In this document: in pieces, positions 1 through 10,545 of the stretch
Layout of the letters: every line of letters starts with the position of its first letter
How positions within the stretch are numbered: the stretch's first letter is position 1
Origin: Adiantum capillus-veneris
Taxonomy: Eukaryota > Streptophyta > Polypodiopsida > Polypodiales > Pteridaceae
NCBI GenBank assembly: GCA_014529385.2
Contig: CM043950.1
Span: 158,244,545 to 158,308,544 of the forward strand
DNA length: 64,000 nt
Direction: 5' to 3'
The notes under the pieces: generated by a model
Seen by the model: the letters and a program-made list of their open reading frames with translations, nothing else
What the model was told of the DNA's origin: nothing
The model's database searches: none
Translations under genes and position numbers: made by a program

Positions 1-446
1 AGCTGACATGTGTCCCTAATTTTCTTTGTGTAAAGGGAGCTTGTGTGTGTGTGTGTGTGTGTGTGTGACTTTATCTCTCATCCCCTACTCCCAAGTCTTG
101 CCCCCTCCTATGTAGGGATTTGAAAAGACTTTATGGTCACACACAAAGCATCCAATTTCCCCTAGGGTTGACCTTTGGACACAACCTTTGAATTTTGGAA
201 CCTTAGCATTTTGGAAGTCTTAATGGGCTGAAACTTAGGGTCTTTTTAGCCCATTGTTTCACATGGCTCTTTTGCAGATGGCCCCCCCTTTGGATCCCTA
301 TTTTCCCTCCTTTGGATGCCTAATGTGGCCGGTCTGCTATCTTAACCAATATTCTAGCTTTTTCTCGCCTCGCACTTCCCCACATTAAATGATCAGTTTA
401 ATATGAGAAAATCATTTAGGAGAATTAGATATTGATTATTATGACA
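1..446 (-). repeat. Inverted fragment of the chromovirus LTR (U3 end)
   Basis: Read on the minus strand from 446, this begins TGTCATAATAATC, the same LTR start seen next to the polypurine tract at 7491 and 54235. It runs through U3 to the (TG)n tract and the stem CCCTTT-gtgt-AAAGGG-like sequence near position 25. It covers roughly LTR positions 1-446 and continues off the left edge. It abuts a plus-strand copy of the same LTR, so it is either the end of another element inserted in that LTR or an inversion. Confidence 0.85.
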
Positions 447-1668
447 GGGGATGAGAGAGAAAGCCACACACACACACACAAGCCCCCTTTACACAAAGGG
501 AATGAAGGAGACATGTCAGCTCCCTAGGCCAGATGCCCACAAGGTGTACCCAATTCTCATTGGATGGTCTTGGAGGTGGACCAATGAGAATTAGGCTAGA
601 GTAAATCTAGTTTAATTTATTTAAAAACACTTAATAAAAGAACCAATGAGAATTAAGTGCTCTAGAAGACTATTGGATAGTCTCCGAAGGGGTCCAATGA
701 GCATTTAGCAGCTCAATGGCTTGCCTGATTCTTATTGGCCAGGAGGCAAAGGGGTCCAATGAGAGTTTAATTGAATTATTTATTAACCTAAATCTCTCAC
801 AAAAGGGGAAGGGGGACACATGTCAGAAGGCTATCACTTATGTTGCTTAATAGTCATTGGCCTGACTTGGGGAGGGCCAATGAGGGTGGAGCAAGAGGAA
901 ATGCCAAGAGGGCTCGCCCACAAGAGAGAGGGGGCTGATTTTTGCAAGGCATTATCACACACACACTCACACAATCTCATGTGGGAAGAAAGAGAAGACT
1001 ATCTCTTCCCAAGCTTTAATGGAGAGCTCATCACCTACTCCAAGCTTGTGAGATAGAAGCCTACATCGACACACTCTTGGCATCTGGATGCAAATCCAAC
1101 CAAGAGCCAAGCTTCAATGCATGCTCATCTCCTCTACCAAGCTAATTACTAAGCTAAGCTATGCTAATATGAGTGATTATGTGAGGAGATGTACATCTTT
1201 CTCGTAAGATACTCCTTCTTCCTCTCAATCTACTCTCATACCCTGCTAGCTCTCACCATCTTCGAAGGTGTGTGAGGTCTTGGGTCTGAGACCAGGGATA
1301 ATTTAAGTTGTGTTTGCTAAGTGTTTTGCTTAGTGCATGAAGCTTTCATCTTCATTGCACTAGCTAGTCTTGAAAGAACACAAAGAATTGTATGTACAAT
1401 GTCTCTCTTGATGGGAGAAACCATAATACAAAGCCTTTTGGAGGGGGGCCCGGCTCCCTGCAAATCCGGTCCTCAACTGTTGTCAATAGCTTAATTTCTC
1501 TCTCTTTTGAAAGTAATGTTCATGCCATCTAACTAGGTGTTATGCTTTTTGTTGCTCTCTCCCCCAAGCACTCTTGTAATTCTCATTAGGAATCTATTCT
1601 AATGAAATGCCCACTATATTCATGCTAATTTTCTCTACACACAAGTTTTTAGGCCATTAAATGTTACA
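447..1668 (+). repeat. 5' LTR of chromovirus A, lacking its first ~360 bp
   Basis: The plus-strand LTR starts abruptly inside U3 at the ggggatgagagag stretch and ends ...AATGTTACA directly before a primer-binding site, so the 3' boundary is firm. The complete LTR of the family, at 52648-54235, is 1588 bp, so about 360 bp of U3 are missing here. The copy contains a short (CA)n tract, a CCAAT-box array and the R/U5 region. LTRs of this family in the window are all recognisably alike but differ by point changes and by microsatellite length. Confidence 0.88.
560..885 (+). promoter_or_regulatory. Array of paired ATTGG...CCAAT modules in the LTR U3
   Basis: Nine CCAAT boxes (either strand) lie in about 325 bp: ATTGG at 560, 672, 734 and 856, and CCAAT at 581, 643, 694, 756 and 877. 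Eight of them form four inverted pairs with start-to-start spacing of 21, 22, 22 and 21 bp. Each CCAAT is followed by GAG. Four pairs with the same spacing are present in the LTR at 52648-54235. CCAAT is the NF-Y site; an enhancer role is inference. Confidence 0.6.
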
Positions 1669-1669
1669 T

Positions 1670-1681
1670 TGGTATCGGAGC
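1670..1681 (+). other. Primer-binding site of chromovirus A (initiator Met tRNA)
   Basis: One base after the LTR end, TGGTATCGGAGC differs by one base from the canonical TGGTATCAGAGC complementary to the 3' end of plant initiator Met tRNA. Copy B carries the canonical form at 13190-13201. Confidence 0.85.
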
Positions 1682-2085
1682 ACAAGGTTTCTCTTTTCTT
1701 GCTCAAGAAGGGAGGTACTCAAGCTAGCTATAAATGGTTGGTATTATTAATTGCCTGTGAGTAAGTAGAATAGGGATTTTTCAGCCTTGCAGTGCGCCTG
1801 CCTTCGTGCAGTTAATGGGGCATCACCGTCGAGAGCTATGGTCTTAATAGTGGAGTCCTATGGGGCTTGCCTACGGCTTAACCACTATTGAGCTATGAGA
1901 AGCTTGACAGGAGCCGGTGCTGTTTTGGTGTAGAAAGACCCTCTTTTCTATTCCTTGCAATTAATGGTATTCGAGCCGCGGGTACAGCAGCTTGAGTGCT
2001 TTTTCTAAAGGGATAAAGAGGAGTAGCAACTAGGGCTTGAAGTGCCAAAGTACACCTAAAAAGTTTACACCTAAAAGTTGTTAGA
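1682..2085 (+). other. 5' leader of chromovirus A
   Basis: Untranslated leader between the primer-binding site and the first gag ATG. It aligns with the minus-strand leaders at 12786-13189 and 24502-24905. No open frame of note is seen. Packaging signals presumably lie here, but none is recognisable by eye. Confidence 0.6.
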
Positions 2086-2804
2086 ATGGCTGACAATAGT
2101 CAAGAGAGTGAAATTAATGTTGATAACTTTGATTTTGCTAATGAGCAAGCTACTAATGATGCTCCGATGCTTGTTAACTATCTTGTTTCTAGGCTTCAAC
2201 AAGCCATGGGCATTCCATCTATCCAAAGTGAAGTGCAGCGGCAGCTTCGTGCCACGGGATTCTCCAAGCTCATCACCATGACGAGAGAACACCTAGGAAG
2301 CCTCCTTCTGAGACTCCCAAAAGAGGTCTCTCTCCGATTCGGGAAGAAGAAGAGAATCCATACGAAGGGCTCAACAATTTACTTCTTGATGATGCATCTC
2401 CTTCCCAAAGGAGAACTCAAGAGCCTCCACCAAAGGAACGAGAAAGAAGTGAGTCTCCCGCCACCTCGGCAGAGAGAGCTCCACGAAGACGGCGGGCTAA
2501 ATGCTCTCCATCACCACCAAAGCGGAGAAGACCATCACACTCTTCTCCACGCCATAATTCAAAGAGGGATGATAAAAAGCAAGAGAAGAAAAAGGCGAGA
2601 AAGAGGACACCCTCTTCTCCATGTTCTTCATCCTCTTCCTCTTATGAAAGTGGTGGTGAAGACAACGAAGATCAAGACAAGAAAAAGGCGAGAAAGAGGT
2701 CACCCTCTTCTTCACCTTCTGAAGAAAGTGATGGTGCAGCCTTTGAACCATCAAAAAGAAGAGGCCATAGGAAATCCTATGCCGCATGGAAGGGGTAGTC
2801 AGAG
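2086..2804 (+). pseudogene. gag: Chromovirus A Gag N-terminal arm (RS-like), frameshifted
   Basis: The ATG at 2086 opens a Gag arm starting MADNSQESEINVD, matching the starts at 12785 and 24501 on the minus strand. About residues 1-55 are acidic or neutral. In the intact frame of copy B the next ~180 residues are dominated by Arg, Lys and Ser (RRRAKRSPSPPKWKR, long Ser runs, ESDGEDNED), resembling an RS domain. Here one base is lost near 2250 (gctcac reads gccac), so the annotated frame runs out of register to 2808. The correct frame then meets TAG at 2796-2798, just before the conserved KKFKEGGKSIS segment. Gag packages the element RNA; this copy cannot make a full-length protein. Confidence 0.8.
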
Positions 2805-4946
2805 TTGAAGAAATTCAAAGAGGGAGGGAAGAGCATCTCTTTCCTTACCTATGATGGTACCTTTGGTGCTACGGACAAATTCTTGGCCTTTATCCAACAG
2901 TTCCATGCCGCGTTTCGAGATGAGGGCTTCACGGAGTCCTCTAAGCTACGCCTTGTAGCTATGCACTTTCAAAAGTCCGCCAGGCAATGGTGGTCTAGCC
3001 TACGAGCCAACGGTGAAGCTCCACGAACATGGAAAGCTTTAAGAGCTTCCATAATGAAGCAGTTTTTGGCCACCGATGCCAAAGACAAAGTACTCACCGA
3101 ATGGCGAAGCCTAAAGCTCTCTCCCTATGAATCCATCCACAAATATGTAGACAAGTTTTGGGACCTACAACTCAAAGCCACTGCTTTCAAAAAGTTGGAT
3201 TTTGGAGAGCAAAAGCAACAATTTTGTGGGGGCTTAACCGAAGAAATGGCACAGTATGTCAACTCCCAAAGGCCACGTACCATATCGGCGGTAATACACC
3301 ATACTATGGTGGCCTCTCGAATCAATTTCCAAACGGGGGCTAAAAGAAATAATAAGCCCCTGGAAAACAAGGGTTCCAATGAGCCTAAGGGGAAGGACAA
3401 TGTCCAAAAGCCTCCCAAGGGAAACTCCAACAAAGCTAAAGAGAAGGGAGTTTACAAAGGTAAGAACAAACTCTCTCCTGAAGAGCTTGAGCCTTATCGC
3501 AAGGATAACCGTTGTTTCAAGTGCGGAAAACAAGGGCATGCTTGTCCCCAAAAGAACAACCGCCAAGATCTTCCTAGAGCTTCCTTGGTTGAAATCCAAG
3601 AGGAGGAGAGTCACCAAACTCACCACAAAGGATCTCCTCTATGCCATGCTTGGGGAAAGGTAAGAGAACATGATGCTTTTATTCTCTTTGACCCTGGTTC
3701 TACTCACAATTTTATATCTATAGAGTTGGCCACCAAGCTAGGCATACAAGCTTACGAGATGGGAGATGTCCTACCCGCAGACAGTGCCTTCAAGGGGCAA
3801 GAAGCTTCAGTCACTCCCTTAATCGGGAAATTGAGGCTTCATGTCCAAGGCTATGTGGACAAAGAGGGCTTCTTTATCTCGCCTCTCAAGCATGAGGATG
3901 TAATCCTAGGGACACCATGGTTTGACCGCCTGGCTGCCAATGTTAAATTTCCTGAAAGGAGAATATCCTTTAAGTTCAGGGAAAAAGACATGTATATAGA
4001 TGCTAAGGAAATGGGTAACACTATCCCCATTGTACATACACCAGCTTTCAACAAGTCAATAAAGATCTCTATTTCTGTGTACATGATTTTTGTTAAAGAT
4101 TCTCAAAATGAACCTAATGCTTTAGCAAAAGAAAATAAAAGCAACCAAAAGGAATTAGAGTTATCCAATTTTCTCAAGGGGTTTCAAGATGTTTTTATTG
4201 ACGACATCCCTTGTGAGCTACCTCCTAGACGAGGTAATGATGACCATGCAATTGATCTTCTTCCAGGAAGTTCACCGCCTAACAAACCTCCTTATAGAGT
4301 TTCTCAAGCTCAACAAGAGGAGATTATGCGGCAAGTGCATGAGTTAGTTGAGAAGGGCATGGTGATGCCTAGCTCATCTCCATTTTGCTCACTTGTGCTA
4401 TTAGTGCAAAAGAAAGACGACACATATCGTATGTGTGTCGACTATAGAGCACTAAATAGGATCACTATCAAAAATAGGTTTCCCGTTCCACGGGTAGAAG
4501 ACCTATTTGATAAGCTACAAGGATCGACCTACTTCAGTAGGATTGACCTAAAAAGTGGCTATCATCAAATAAGGATAGTTGATCAAGACAGTGTAAAGAC
4601 CGCATTTCGCACCACAGTTGGTCTTTATGAATACATTGTCATGCCTTTTGGCTTGACCAATGCACCAGCTACATTCAACCGCTTGATGGAGAAGCTGTTC
4701 AGGCCGCATCAAACCTTCACTGTAGTGTTCTTTGATGATATTATCATCTACTCTAATTCATTAGACGACCACAAGCAACACCTCCAGGTAATATTTCAAG
4801 TTTTGAGAGAGAAAAAACTTTATGTTAATCGAAAGAAAAGTGAATTTGTCTTGCAAGAGATTCAGTATTTAGATCACATTATCTCTCAAGATGGCATCCA
4901 AATGGATCCTTTAAGGTCTCTGACCCAAAGCACCCTTGTACCATGA
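2805..4946 (+). pseudogene. gag-pol: Chromovirus A Gag-protease-RT fragment
   Basis: One 713-codon frame runs without a stop through Gag core, protease and RT, so gag and pol are fused in this family. Gag core (residues ~10-165) contains FTESSKLRLVAMHFQKSARQ. The zinc knuckle near residue 236 reads CFKCGKQGHAC, three residues short of the CX2CX4HX4C in copy B. Protease has FDPGSTHNF near residue 295. RT begins near 507 and has the catalytic FFDD near 642. Homology stops at about 4912 (HIISQDGIQMDP); the last ~11 codons are unrelated sequence. RNase H, integrase, chromodomain and 3' LTR are absent. The track-style start at 2805 is TTG and not a real initiation codon. Confidence 0.9.
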
Positions 4947-5554
4947 AATGATCATAATGAAAAAAAGTTACTATTTTTAGCAGTTTTCCGAATGCTGTCA
5001 GTGCCATGATGTTTAGAATGTTATAAAGCTTCGAAATGTGAATTAAAATAATTTTTGTGAAAATTTTCCAAATATAGTAAGTTTTTGGTCACCCGACCCA
5101 TCTAGTTTTGACCGTCTCGAAAAACTGCACCTGTACCCCAAATTTGAAAAAATGCATTTTTGGACCCTGGGGACTGCTAAATATGGCAGGTACTCAGCCA
5201 GCACGCCTTAGATAGAGCTTGCTATAGCAATTTTCGGCATCAAAATCCGACTCGTATGGCCCGTTTTAGCCTAAAACGAATTTTTCATAAAATTGTCCGG
5301 AGAGGCACCGTGGGCCCGGGGCTGTGTGGGAAAAGGTTCCAGGCCACTCCAGACGAGTTTTAGCAGCTAGGGGGCGCCCTCTTGCCTTGTGGGAGTCTTT
5401 GGGAAGTTTCCATGCTTGCAACTAAGTGTGAGAAACGATTAACTAAACCAACTAGACCCTCGGTGGGTAGGGGAACTGGTCTTGCCAATGCAAGGATTGA
5501 GTGCGCACTCAGATGCTTATAGTAGCACAAATCGATTTTCAGCCTGTAGGAGCC

Positions 5555-5562
5555 TATTTAAA
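5555..5562 (+). promoter_or_regulatory. TATA-like box in the unclassified LTR-like block
   Basis: TATTTAAA is followed within about 20 bp by a pyrimidine-rich (TC)n tract, the usual layout of a plant LTR promoter. Function is inferred only from position. Confidence 0.35.
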
Positions 5563-6395
5563 GGCCTACTCTCTCTCTCTCTCTCACACACACACCTTGG
5601 GGAGGTGCTGCCGGTACACACATCCTTTGAAGGAGAAGCAAGGAGGGAGGTGCTGTCAAATTCTCACCTCAAGAAGCTCGATTAGATTAGAGAATTGAGA
5701 AGATTATCAGCCCTTAATCACGACAACCACGGTTTAATTAATGCCTTCTGTAAATTATTTTCATTACCATCTAAATTCCTCGTCTATTATGCTTATTCCT
5801 AGTCCTAATTCTTTATAATTACTCTCTAATTTCTCCTTAACCATATTCTATTATGTAATCATCATCACATAGCTGAATTATCAGCCATTCATCACTCTTA
5901 ATTAATGATTAAGTGCATGATTATTAGAATTTTCTCTCTCTAGGTAGCATAGTAATTAATCGATAAGCCGGTAATTGTGTAGATTGATGAGAATCACTCT
6001 TTCTGTCACTCATCAATATTGTAGCTAAATTAAATTCATTTCTCTTATGCATTAAGATGTATTTAAGGGAAATTTAACCCGTCGTTAAGTCTCTAAGAGT
6101 TGACTTTTGTTACACCTATGCATGAGGTGAATCTGCACCATTTATATGCTAGGAAAGAGATTAATCATACTTAATTCATCTCTCTGGTAATTCCATTAGT
6201 GAAATCCTATTATTCTTAATCATGTAAGCCAAGTAATTATCTTTAGAGCCGGTTCCCATAGGATTATGTGTCATTCTTAATGATTGCTATATGGGAAATC
6301 TAGACCTCTCATATAGGAGGGATTAATTAATGTTGCTAATCTATCTATTGGGTTGTTATAACGTTTGCGAACCTTAGCTCTTTTCTCCAAGCTAA

Positions 6396-6587
6396 TTACT
6401 TAAAGTAGTGAGTAAAACGGCTTCGGTTAAGAGAACTCCCTTCGGTGGTGCCCACGACCGCGAGGCAGGGATAAGCAATGACAATGGAAAAGGAAAAGCT
6501 CCCATGGACGATCAAATACCAGCCATCTCACGGGCCATTGATGAGGAAATGGAAGAGGTAGGTCAGAATTTCATTCAAGTTGTTTAA
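6396..6587 (+). CDS. Possible Gag N-terminus of an unassigned retroelement
   Basis: A 63-codon open frame ends at TAA 6585-6587 and has its first ATG at 6504. Its charged C-terminal part (PAISRAIDEEMEEVGQ) and its position after a leader-like region resemble the start of a retrotransposon Gag. No zinc knuckle or core domain follows before the sequence changes. It could be a chance ORF. Confidence 0.25.
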   Translation, partial: LLKVVSKTASVKRTPFGGAHDREAGISNDNGKGKAPMDDQIPAISRAIDEEMEEVGQNFIQVV

Positions 6588-6828
6588 TTTAACATTGCAC
6601 ACGCTTAGCTACGAATGAACATATCCCCAAACATGTTGGAGAAATCCGACGGAAACCTCGGCATTGAATTCATTGTACATTAAGTTCTAAAGTAGGAAGG
6701 AAATGATTGATGGGTATGCTGTTTGCAAGAGGAAAGAATGTCTGCTAGGGAAAATTTAGATCGACATGTTCATTTTATTTCCAATGTTGAATCATTATGA
6801 CCCCCCTACTTATCACAGGGGGCAGAGT

Positions 6829-6941
6829 TCCTGGTTAAGGGCTCTTGAATCCACGACTGCTGGTTAAGCGGTGGATACCCACGATTGCTAGTTAAGCGGT
6901 GGGAACCCACGTTTGCTGGTTAAGCGGTGGGAATGTCCATG
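6829..6941 (+). repeat. 28-bp tandem repeat, about four degenerate units
   Basis: TGCTGGTTAAGCGGTGG-type units start at 6858, 6886 and 6914, exactly 28 bp apart, with a diverged unit from 6829. The array lies directly before the truncated minus-strand LTR at 6966. Confidence 0.8.
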
Positions 6942-6965
6942 TCGTGCTTTCTATGCGGTGGACAT

Positions 6966-7064
6966 GTCCACCTCCAAGGCCATCCAATAGCAATTGGACA
7001 CACCTTGTGGGCATCTGGGCTAGGGAGCTGACAGGTGTCCCTAATTCCCTTTGTGTAAAGGGAG

Positions 7065-7113
<49 letters not shown>

Positions 7114-7491
7114 CTTTCTCTCTCATCCCCTACTCCCAAGGCTCGCCCCCTCCTATGTAGGGATTTGAAAAGACTTTATGGTCACACACAAAGCATCCAA
7201 TTTCCCCTAGGGTTGACCTTTGGACACAACCTTTGAATTTTGGAACCTTAGCATTTTGGAAGTCTTAATGGGCTGAACCTTAGGGTCTTTTTAGCCCATT
7301 GTTGCACATGGATCTTTTGCCGATGGCCCCCCCTTTGGATCCCTATTTTCCCTCCTTTGGATCCCTAATGTGGCCGATCTGCTAGCTTAACCAATATTCT
7401 AGCTTTTTCTCCCCTGACACTTCCCCATATTAAATGATCAGTTTAACATGAGAAAATCATTTAGGAGAATTAGATATTGATTATTATGACA
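6966..7491 (-). repeat. 3' LTR fragment of chromovirus B (U3 only)
   Basis: On the minus strand it begins TGTCATAATAATC at 7491, right after the polypurine tract, and runs about 525 bp through U3 and the (TG)n tract to the first ATTGG/CCAAT pair, where it is cut off. The remaining ~1060 bp of the LTR are missing and replaced by the 28-bp repeat region. Confidence 0.88.
7069..7112. repeat. (TG)n microsatellite inside the LTR
   Basis: About 21 TG units follow CCCTTTGTGTAAAGGG, a perfect 6-bp stem with a GTGT loop. The same position holds about 12 units near 40-66, about 18 at 26110-26145, about 9 near 53840 and about 6 near 60167. Confidence 0.95.
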
Positions 7492-7510
7492 TTACCTCTC
7501 TCTTGAAATC
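7492..7510 (-). other. Polypurine tract of chromovirus B
   Basis: On the minus strand the bases GATTTCAAGAGAGAGGTAA lie directly before the LTR start TGTCATAA. The identical arrangement occurs at 54236-54254. The tract primes plus-strand DNA synthesis in LTR retrotransposons. Confidence 0.75.
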
Positions 7511-7850
7511 ATAGTCGTCCTCGACTATGGTGTAGAGAAGATAAAGCATATTCATGAGTCCTTTTCTTAGCGGGTAGAGGATCCCTATGTTACCCTACGA
7601 CATCATTCCACAATGGATGACTTGTCCATTTGGTGCTTGAGAGCCGGAGGCTGCTGCAAGCATTTCTGCACATTAGTCCTATCAAGCTTCCATAGTAGAG
7701 TGACAAGCTCTACTTGGTGTTTGGGAGACGTCGTCTCCGTAAACTTGATCTAAGCATGCATACTACTTCATTTTTGTGCACAATAAAGAAAAAGAGAGTC
7801 TTATGAGACAAAAAAAAACTTTGTTCATTTTTAACATTTTGTACATTTGC
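7511..7850 (-). other. 3' untranslated region of chromovirus B
   Basis: About 340 bp lie between the pol stop codon (7851-7853) and the polypurine tract. The same stretch is present at 54255-54593. No open frame or other feature is seen. Confidence 0.6.
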
Positions 7851-8262
7851 TTACTCTTGGGAAGCATTGTAAGCATTGACAAGGTTTAGGTTATCCTTTA
7901 ATTGTATGTCTTGCATCCATCTAGCATCTTCAAAAGGATAATTCTTAAACTTAATAAGATATCATCGGATAGTCTTACCACCTCTTAGTACCTTGTCTTC
8001 ATGTCGGAGAATGGACTCGGGCTGCAGCACCTCCTCTTGGTCCTCGATCTCCGGTGGGTCTTCAATAGTTGGTTCTTGAAGTGGCTCTCCTTTGTAAGGC
8101 TTTAATAGGCTCACATGGAAAGCATTGTGTATGAGCCAATGATTGGGATACTTGAGTTGATAGGCCATCTCATTGATTGTCCTAAGAATCTGGAAGGGAC
8201 CATAGTACCTTTTTCCTAGTTTAGCATAGTACTTTTGGTGGCGTGTAGGATTCTATGTCCAT
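7851..8262 (-). pseudogene. pol: Chromovirus B integrase C-terminus and chromodomain
   Basis: The segment encodes NHWLIHNAFHVSLLKPYKG, the conserved stretch at the end of plant chromovirus integrases, then a Pro/Glu-rich linker. A chromodomain follows (SILRHEDKVLRGGKT, then YLIKFKNYPFEDARW). Chromodomains of this kind steer integration toward particular chromatin. It is separated from the main pol frame by a frameshift near 8255, and a TGA replaces Gln inside the chromodomain just upstream of 7962. Copy F at 54594 has Gln there. The frame ends at TAA 7851-7853. Confidence 0.82.
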
Positions 8263-10545
8263 CGTGTGCCTTAATCGAGCCTTGGGAAACTTTAATAAGA
8301 CCCAATAATTTTCTTTAAAGGCTTGGGCTCTTCTGTGCTTGTCAGCAGCAGCAGCCTTTTGCCTTTGCTGTGAGATAGAGATAGCATCCTTAATCATTTG
8401 AAAAGATTCTTGTAGATCTCGGCTATACTCATCTGCAGCGAAGATCTTCCCATGTACCTTAAGTAGCAAGGGACTTTTTGATCTCCCCTCAATTACCTCG
8501 AAAGGTGCTTTTCCCGTGGAAGTATGTACAGTGTTATTGTAAGCATACTCCACTAAGGGTAAGTACTTCTCCCATTGGGATCTTTGATCTACTTCCGTTA
8601 CATAGTCTTTTATTAGATCAAGAATTTTTAGGTTAGCTATTTCACTTTGGCCATCCGTTTGTGGATGATAGGCCGAAGAGAAGTTTAGCCTTGTCCCTAA
8701 ATTCTCAGAGAGGCCCTTCCAAAAATTAGTGGTCATTCTAGGATCTCTATCCGACACTATGGACATTGGCAAGCCATGGTACTTAAAAATTTGTGAAATG
8801 AAGAGGGTTGCCATTTGATGGGCTTTGATAGTCTTTTTGACAGGTATAAAATGAGCTTGGTTACTGAACTTGTCTACTATCGTCCATATTCCCGTATTCC
8901 CATGGATAGACTTAGGCAATCCAAAGATAAAATCCATGGATATGCTCTCCCATGGTGAACTATGGATTGGCAAGGGTTGAAGAAATCCAAGTTGCTTGCC
9001 TCTATCAAATTTTGTCTTTTGGCATACCACACATTTAGAAACATACTCTTGTATGTTCACTTTCATGGTAGGCCAATAGAAATATGTTTCAATTCCCTTT
9101 AAGGTAGACTGAATCCCTCTATGCCCCGCATACGGTGGAGCATGAGATTCATACATTACTTTCTCACGTAGTGAGTTAGTAACGCATAGTCTATTGCCAT
9201 AGAGAAGATAACCATCTTGTAAAGTAAATGGTTCTTCTTTCTTCCCTAATGCAAGGGCTGAAATCACATCTCTAACATCGGGATCAATAGCGTACTCATC
9301 TATCATTAAAGATAGATCATTGTGAGTTGCTATGGAAATCGCATTCACTCTCGGCTGTCTTGAGAGTTCATCAGCTAATTGATTATGCTTGCCATCAATG
9401 TGAGCAATATGAAAATGAAATTGCGAAAGGAAATTTTCCCACCTCATTTGTTTGTCGGAGAGATTGGTCTGCGTCATGAAGTACTTAAGACTTTGGTGAT
9501 CCGTTCGCAGAATGAAAGGAGTCCCCAATAAATAGTGCTTCCCTGAGTCTAAGGCATGTAGAACTGCAAGGAGTTTCTTTTCGTATATGCCTAGAGCTTG
9601 CTCAACAAGGTCGAGCCTTCGACTCTCATAGCCTATGGTGTGCCCTTCTTGGAGAAAAACAGCTCTAAGGCAATCACCACAAGCATCACATTGGACCTCA
9701 AATGGTTTTGAGAGATTCGGTAGTGTAAGCACAGGTTGAGAGATAAGCTTTTCTTTAAGCTTTTCGAAAGCATTGTTCTCCTTAGCAGACCATGTATACC
9801 TAACGCTTTTCTTTGTTAGGTCATGTAATGGTCCCGCAATTTGTGAGAACTCTTTTATGAAGCATCTATAGTATGCACACATACCTATAAAGCTTCTTAG
9901 TTCATGAAGATTCCTTGGTTTAGGCCATCTTTTTATTACCTCTAACTTTGATGGATCCATTTGGATGCCATGTTGAGAGATAATGTGACCTAAATATTGA
10001 ATCTCTTGCAAGAAAAATTCACTTTTCTTTCGATTAACATAAAGTTTTTTCTTTCTCAAAACTTGAAATATTACCTGGAGGTGTTGCTTGTGTTCTACTA
10101 ATGATTTAGAGTAGATTATAATATCATCAAAGAACACTCCAGTGAAGGTTCGATGAGGCCTGAACAGCTTCTCCATCAAGCGGTTGAATGTAGCTGGTGC
10201 ATTGGTCAAGCCAAAAGGCATGACAATGTATTCATAAAGACCAAATGTGGTGTGAAATGCGGTGTTTACATTGTCTTGATATCCTATCCTTATTTGATGA
10301 TAGCCACTTTTTAGCTCAATCCTATTGAAGTAGGTCGATCCTTGTAGCTTATCAAATAGGTCTTCTACCTGTGGAACGGGAAACCTATTTTTGATAGTGA
10401 TCCTATTTAGTGCTCTATAGTCGACACACATACGATATGCGTCGTCTTTCTTTTGCACTAATAGCACAGGTGAGCAAAATGGAGATGAGCTAGGCCTAAC
10501 CATGCCCTTCTCAACTAACTCATGCACTTGCCGCATAATCTCCTC
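8221..10545 (-). pseudogene. pol: Chromovirus B RT-RNase H-integrase
   Basis: A 771-codon frame carries RT (MRQVHELVEKGMV to HIIS, catalytic FFDD), then RNase H (FEVQCDACGDCL, LRTDHQSLKYF). Integrase follows with an H-H / C-C zinc site (SHAPPYAGH, CVVCQKTK) and a DDE core (SMDFIFG, IVSDRDPR, TDGQSE). The first Asp region of RNase H reads CDACGD where related elements usually have TDAS, a family-wide feature here. The frame is closed upstream by TAA at 10543-10545 where copy A has CAA, and it loses register near 8255. Domain order RT-RNase H-IN-chromodomain fixes it as Ty3/gypsy chromovirus. Apart from those two lesions the domain set is the most complete in the window. Confidence 0.9.

Larger units (their letters stand above)
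4913..6965 (+). repeat. Unclassified LTR-like block replacing the end of chromovirus A
   Basis: The sequence changes abruptly inside RT at about 4912. The block has GC-rich upstream DNA, a TATA-like box at 5555, a (TC)n/(AC)n stretch, a long AT-rich segment and then a possible Gag start at 6396-6587. That order resembles an LTR plus leader of another plant LTR retrotransposon. No LTR pair, primer site or target duplication could be found in the window, so the family is not assigned. Confidence 0.45.

Noticed and set aside
820-1056. 78-codon frame in the LTR (also near 13779-14120)
   Set aside because: It lies in LTR U3/R with no matching protein features, and its length differs between copies; best read as chance ORF.
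6829-6941. 28-bp direct repeats as a possible CRISPR array
   Set aside because: The units are contiguous with no spacers, in a plant retrotransposon context.
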